Source of the DNA: Planctomycetales bacterium
GTDB lineage: Bacteria; Planctomycetota; Planctomycetia; Isosphaerales; Isosphaeraceae
Length of the DNA stretch: 64,000 nt
Reading direction: 5' to 3'
Assembly (NCBI GenBank): GCA_027449865.1
Contig: DAIDKV010000205.1
Location: 1-64,000, forward strand
Shown here: positions 60,521 to 64,000 of the stretch, piece after piece
How the letters are laid out: each line of letters starts with the position of its first letter
Numbering within the stretch: position 1 is the stretch's first letter
Notes under the pieces: generated by a model
Told to the model about the DNA's origin: nothing
The model's input: only the letters and a program-made list of their open reading frames with translations
The model's database searches: none
Program-made: the position numbers and the translations under genes

Positions 60521-60979
60521 CTAGCTCCTCTCGGCCCACTCATAGACGGCGTTGACTCGCTTCAGAAAGTCTTCGGTCTCTCGGAAGGAAATCAAGGCTC
60601 CCTTGTATCGCAGGTCCGTTCGCCATTCTCTGTTCAGAACGACGAGCGCTTCTCTGATTTCTTTGGGAGGAGAGCATCCCTTGGCTCTCAGTATACGGAC
60701 GAGAAAATCCAGGTTGTGGCCCTGCGCCCCGGAAGTCAATTCGTCGAGTATTACGCGGCGTTGGGGCGGGAGTGTCCTCTTCAGGATCAGCGCCTTCAGA
60801 GCACACTCCACGGCGTAGCCAGCTAGATAGACAGAATCGAGATATCGGCCGGGCTCCATGGACCTGAGCAAGAATACCGCCGTATCACGACGTTGTGTTG
60901 CTGCTCTCCAGAACGACCTTGTCGCGTCCCCAGGGAGGGGGGCTCCTGCGAGATCCCTGAGTCGGTGTTCTCCCGGCAT
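60521..60979 (-). CDS. HEPN-domain protein
   Basis: 152 residues from ATG 60979, with GGGAG just upstream; a TTG at 61006 is a longer option. The core FWRAATQRRDTAVFLL, RYLDSVYLAGYAVECALKAL and GAQGHNLDFLVRIL has the four-helix HEPN pattern, with the familiar GYAVECALKAL in helix 2. I see no canonical R-x4-6-H ribonuclease motif; in its place the C-terminal helix has LNREWRTDLRYKG. It may therefore bind nucleotide or protein rather than cut RNA. HEPN proteins commonly pair with a small partner encoded next to them; here that partner is the BolA-like protein downstream rather than a nucleotidyltransferase. Confidence 0.82.
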   Translation of the reverse strand: MPGEHRLRDLAGAPLPGDATRSFWRAATQRRDTAVFLLRSMEPGRYLDSVYLAGYAVECALKALILKRTLPPQRRVILDELTSGAQGHNLDFLVRILRAKGCSPPKEIREALVVLNREWRTDLRYKGALISFRETEDFLKRVNAVYEWAERS

Positions 60980-61221
60980 GATTCTCCCGGCTTCTACATT
61001 GGCCAATCCTCAGCATTGCGCCTACCGGAAAGGGAGTATACCAGTGACTTTGCGAGGCGGCTACGCTAGCTCCGGGATAGTAAGACCGGAACACGAGTCG
61101 AATGAGGTGGAACTTGGCCCCCCGGGCATGAAACGTTAGTGTGGTGGGATCCGAATCGCCCGGGCTGGACCCGCGCGTCCGGAGGGATCCCCGCACCGAT
61201 CGATCGTTGGGAAGCGACGCC

Positions 61222-62658
61222 ATGTCCGAATCGAACGAGCAGTCGAGCTTGCACAAGCCCCCCACACCCGCCGGCCCCGCCGGGCCGAGGCCGGAGCCGC
61301 CGCCCGAGCGGACCAGCACCGACGATGCGATCGACGACGCCCTCTCGAAGGCGACCGGACGCACCGCCGGCGAGCCCCGGTCCGCCGACGTCTCGCTCAA
61401 GCGGCAGTGGGACGCCGACCTCGAGGCCGAGCTCGAGGCCGCTCTCTCCGGCTTCGACCCCAAGAACTTCGAGCCCCAGGGCGGCCGTCGCCCCCGCTCC
61501 GAGCGCGTCCCCAATCCCGCCGATCAGCGCGGGCAGGAAGGCAAGCCCGGTCAGCGGACCGGGAAGGTCATCGGCGTTCGCGGCAAGTCGATCTTCGTTG
61601 ACCTCGGCGGCAAGAGCGAGGGCGTCCTGCCCGTCGAGCAGCTCGAAGGTGCTGAGATCCCCGCGCCCGGCTCCTCGATCGACGTCATCGTCGATCGGTT
61701 CGATCCTGACGAGGGCGTTCAGATCCTCCGACTCAAGGGCGCCGCGATCGAGGCCAACTGGGAGACCGTCCGTCGCGGCGTCGTCGTCGAGGCCCGCGCC
61801 ACCAAGGTCGTCAAGGGCGGCCTTGAGGTCGATGTCGACGGCATCCGCGGCTTCATGCCGATCAGCCAGATCGACCTCGGCCGCGTTGAGGACGCCTCGG
61901 CCTACCTCAACCAGAAGTTCAAGGCCATCGTCACCGAGGCCAATCAGCGCGAACGCAACCTCGTCATCTCCCGCCGCGACCTCCTCGAACAGGAGCGTGC
62001 TGAGCTTCGCGAGAAAACCTGGGCGACGCTCGAAGAAGGCCAGGAGCGTGAGGGGGTCGTCCGGTCGGTCAAGGACTTCGGCGCCTTCGTCGACCTCGGC
62101 GGCGTCGACGGCCTGCTCCCGATCGGCGAGATGAGCTGGGCGCGGGTCCAGAAGGTCGAGGACCTCATCCGGATCGGCGACAAGGTGAAGGTCAAGATTC
62201 TCAAGATCGATCCAAACGCCCGGAAGCTGACACTCGGCCTCAAGCAACTCACCCCGAGTCCCTGGGAAAACGCCCCGGACAAATATCTCCGCGGGACCAT
62301 GGTCAAGGGGAAGATCACGCGCACCTCCGAGTTCGGTGCTTTCGTCGAGCTGGAGCCGGGTGTCGAGGGGCTGATCCACGTCTCCGAGCTCTCGCCGACG
62401 CGCGTCCGGCGGATCTCCGATATCGTCCAGCTTGGCCAGGAAGTCGAGGTTCGGATTCTCAAGGTTGAGCCCGAATCGAGGCGGATCTCGCTCTCGCTTC
62501 TGCCCGATCCCCGCAAGGCGGGCCTTGAGGCCGAGCCCGAGCCCGATGGCGACGACGAAACGCCGCCGGCCCCTAAGCCCGAGCGCAAGGTTCCCCTTCG
62601 CGGCGGGCTGGGCGACCGCGACCGAAACCCGGATCGCTCCTCGAAGATTAGCGACTGA
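61222..62658 (+). CDS. Four-repeat S1 RNA-binding protein (ribosomal protein S1-like)
   Basis: 478 residues from ATG 61222, with GGGAAGCG upstream; in-frame codons back to 61141 lack a ribosome binding site. After a Pro/Glu-rich N-terminal tail there are four S1 domains: about 111-180 (GKVIGVRGKSIFVDLGGKSE), 190-258 (VVKGGLEVDVDGIRGFMPIS), 274-345 (REGVVRSVKDFGAFVDLGGV) and 356-430 (GKITRTSEFGAFVELEPGVE). The last two have the classic V-x-x-x-x-x-F-G-A-F-V core. A charged tail ends the protein. This is the reduced S1 found in several phyla; it binds mRNA at the ribosome or in RNA turnover. The stop region overlaps the end of the convergent metalloprotease-like gene by 11 bp. Confidence 0.92.
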   Translation: MSESNEQSSLHKPPTPAGPAGPRPEPPPERTSTDDAIDDALSKATGRTAGEPRSADVSLKRQWDADLEAELEAALSGFDPKNFEPQGGRRPRSERVPNPADQRGQEGKPGQRTGKVIGVRGKSIFVDLGGKSEGVLPVEQLEGAEIPAPGSSIDVIVDRFDPDEGVQILRLKGAAIEANWETVRRGVVVEARATKVVKGGLEVDVDGIRGFMPISQIDLGRVEDASAYLNQKFKAIVTEANQRERNLVISRRDLLEQERAELREKTWATLEEGQEREGVVRSVKDFGAFVDLGGVDGLLPIGEMSWARVQKVEDLIRIGDKVKVKILKIDPNARKLTLGLKQLTPSPWENAPDKYLRGTMVKGKITRTSEFGAFVELEPGVEGLIHVSELSPTRVRRISDIVQLGQEVEVRILKVEPESRRISLSLLPDPRKAGLEAEPEPDGDDETPPAPKPERKVPLRGGLGDRDRNPDRSSKISD

Positions 62659-63589
62659 TCCACAATCCTATCCGATGGAAGAGGCTCCGGATCGTCCGCC
62701 GATGCGGCGATTCGGGGCCATCCTGCATCCGGACCGGTCCAACCTCTGTCGCGAGAGCGGTCGCCGGCTTTTCGGCCGGGACACCGGGATTCCGCAGGCC
62801 GTCGAGGTAGGCAATCAGTGCTCGCTCATCGATTCGAGCCGCCGCCAACCTGGGCGTGATCCGGGCGCCCGCGCGCTCCGGTTCGCCGAGGTACTCCATC
62901 AGGATCGTTCGCCCTTCCTCCGGCCCTCGGAGCATCATCCGGACCCACGACCAGGCCTCCCGATACTCGCGCTGGGTCATCTGCTTGATGTCGGCCATCG
63001 CCTCTAGCCGGGCCAGGTCGGGCTTCCACCCATGGGCCAGGTCATCGGCGATCAACTCCAGCCGCTTCCGCTCTGCGTTGGGGTCGGATCGATCGGTCTC
63101 GAAGTATTCGGCCAGCCCCTCATCGAGCCAGAGTGGCAGCTCGCCGAAGGCGCCGTGGAGCATCGCGTGGGTTGCCTCGTGCCGGAGGTCCTCGTCAAGC
63201 CTCGGACTCGCATAGGTGTAGACCAGCCGCTGCGACCCCATCGCGATGAAGAACGCCCTGCGCGTCGGGAGCTCTGGGTAATAGAACCGCAGGAAGTGTT
63301 CGAAATCCTCGCGACTGTCCAGAACGTAAATCTCGACCGGCGACTGGTCGGCCGACGGTCGGAACCCCAGCTCGCGCCCGGCGTCACGCTCGAGAGCCTC
63401 CAGGCAGCGGATCGCCGGCGCTTCGCCAGTGGCGCCGGCGTTCGAGTAGATGACGAACGGCCCGGTCCGCGCGCTCGGCTTGCTCGGCACGAGCGACTTC
63501 CCGCGATCGAAGGTCGCGCAGCCGGCCCATCCCGCGAGCATCCAGAGCACCAGGGCGACCGCCGGCCGTCGTCGACTCTCGATTCGCAC
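62648..63589 (-). CDS. Putative zinc metalloprotease lipoprotein (DUF1570 / peptidase MA-like)
   Basis: 313 residues from ATG 63589. The leader ALVLWMLAGWAGC has a lipobox (GWAGC), so a lipidated envelope protein is expected. GPFVIYSNAGATGEAPAIRC and QSPVEIYVLDSREDFEHFLR resemble the N-terminal part of peptidase MA-like/DUF1570 proteins. The gluzincin motif is complete: DLRHEATHAML carries HExxH (HEATH) and LWLDEGLAEYFE supplies the downstream Glu ligand. Active zinc protease is plausible, substrate unknown. It lies 13 bp downstream of the kinase-like gene at the right edge and overlaps the convergent S1 gene end. Confidence 0.85.
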   Translation of the reverse strand: MRIESRRRPAVALVLWMLAGWAGCATFDRGKSLVPSKPSARTGPFVIYSNAGATGEAPAIRCLEALERDAGRELGFRPSADQSPVEIYVLDSREDFEHFLRFYYPELPTRRAFFIAMGSQRLVYTYASPRLDEDLRHEATHAMLHGAFGELPLWLDEGLAEYFETDRSDPNAERKRLELIADDLAHGWKPDLARLEAMADIKQMTQREYREAWSWVRMMLRGPEEGRTILMEYLGEPERAGARITPRLAAARIDERALIAYLDGLRNPGVPAEKPATALATEVGPVRMQDGPESPHRRTIRSLFHRIGLWISR

Positions 63590-63602
63590 GCTTCGTCTCC
63601 CG

Positions 63603-64000
63603 TCAGGACAGCGGGCGGCCGCGCCGATGATTTCGTGACCGCTTGGCGCTCATCACTCGCTCGATCGAACGCCAGAACGACTTCCAGTCGCTCAGCGGCG
63701 AAAGGCCCCAGGGCAGATACAGCCGGAGGAACCGCAGCGCGTCGGTCCGGGTTGCGCCCGGGACCGATCCCAGGCTGATCGCCAGCCGCGCCAGGTTCTG
63801 CACCCGACGTCCCCTCGGCAGTGGATGGCGGAGCCGAACCCCTACCAGGTCGATCAGACTCAATTCGTCTGAGTCCTCAATCCTGTCCGTTCGAATCAAG
63901 ATATTCGCGCACTTCAAGTCGCGATGCGAGAGCGATCGGTCGTGCAAGGATCGGATCAAACCCGCCAGCGACGTCGTCAGCCGTCGAATCCGCGCCCGAC
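63603..64000 (-). CDS. Lipopolysaccharide kinase (WaaP/InaA-like), 5' end cut off
   Basis: The frame is open to the right window edge, so the N-terminus is missing; 131 codons are visible. LSHRDLKCANILI is the catalytic loop of the protein-kinase fold, and LSLIDLVGVRLRHPLPRGRR takes the place of the metal-binding DFG segment, in the form seen in the WaaP/InaA (Kdo kinase-like) family. RVQNLARLAISLG and TRDALRFLRLYLPWG-type sequence (ATRTDALRFLRLYLPWG) continue the family pattern. These enzymes phosphorylate sugar parts of lipopolysaccharide in Gram-negatives, which would fit the LptE and BamD genes of this window. Read by pattern only. Confidence 0.8.
   Translation of the reverse strand, partial: RARIRRLTTSLAGLIRSLHDRSLSHRDLKCANILIRTDRIEDSDELSLIDLVGVRLRHPLPRGRRVQNLARLAISLGSVPGATRTDALRFLRLYLPWGLSPLSDWKSFWRSIERVMSAKRSRNHRRGRPLS

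Noticed and set aside
61066-62379. 437-codon minus-strand frame and a 331-codon plus-strand frame over the S1 gene
   Set aside because: Shadows of the four-repeat S1 coding frame, which is unmistakable.
1-64000. CRISPR array, tRNA, rRNA, transposase or prophage genes
   Set aside because: None was recognised on reading through; no regularly spaced repeats and no integrase- or transposase-like products were seen.

Overview
The window is a high-GC bacterial chromosome segment from a planctomycete, most likely of the Isosphaeraceae type (inference). The markers are two DUF1559 proteins with prepilin leaders, a DUF1549/DUF1553 plus DUF1501 pair, two very large Ser/Thr kinases, an FG-GAP surface protein with an N-terminal EPRAL-type motif, a von Willebrand factor A protein fused to an anti-sigma-like region, and several multi-hundred to multi-thousand residue secreted proteins without a recognised function. 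No rRNA, tRNA, CRISPR array, transposase or prophage gene was recognised.

Layout. 1-10661 (minus): an envelope cluster made of a 2351-residue exported membrane protein, a 949-residue anchored coiled-coil protein with a very long Gly/Ser/Pro-rich middle, and a third anchored protein cut by the left edge. 11006-16844 (plus): DUF1559, a GNAT acetyltransferase, a nucleotidyltransferase-HD enzyme, a lone response regulator, folC and a DUF423 protein. 16849-21399 (minus): a polar amino-acid ABC transporter (ATPase plus a fused binding-protein/permease), a GT21-like glycosyltransferase and a small CxxC protein. 21682-29580 (plus): a relative of the giant protein, then a kinase/AAA ATPase/TPR regulator. 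30073-35744 (plus): a membrane kinase with an anti-sigma-like zinc motif, an eroded FG-GAP protein and an ECF sigma factor. 35800-44007: an APC permease, an M28 peptidase, an orphan gene, and the DUF1501 and DUF1549/1553 pair. 44621-49177 (plus): DUF1559, lipoprotein, ECF sigma factor and anti-sigma/VWA protein. 49274-58783 (minus): proA and folP, then lptE, bamD and recO with overlapping ends, a flavoprotein, ppk and nfo. 58920-64000: small hypothetical genes, an RraA-like protein, a HEPN protein with a BolA-like partner, an S1-repeat protein, a putative metalloprotease lipoprotein and a WaaP-like kinase cut by the right edge.

How the parts connect. Two separate ECF modules each pair a sigma factor with a membrane protein that could act as anti-sigma factor: a kinase in one, a VWA protein in the other. 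The recO-bamD-lptE chain places outer-membrane assembly genes in one transcription unit and fits a diderm envelope. The most unusual feature is the modular giant-protein family. The first half of the 2351-residue protein and the separate 1145-residue protein share a C-terminal three-helix cassette, and the giant gene carries a second signal-peptide-like segment, with its own possible ribosome binding site, in its middle. This points to fusion of two ancestral exported proteins. Most functional calls rest on motifs read by eye; no database search was possible.
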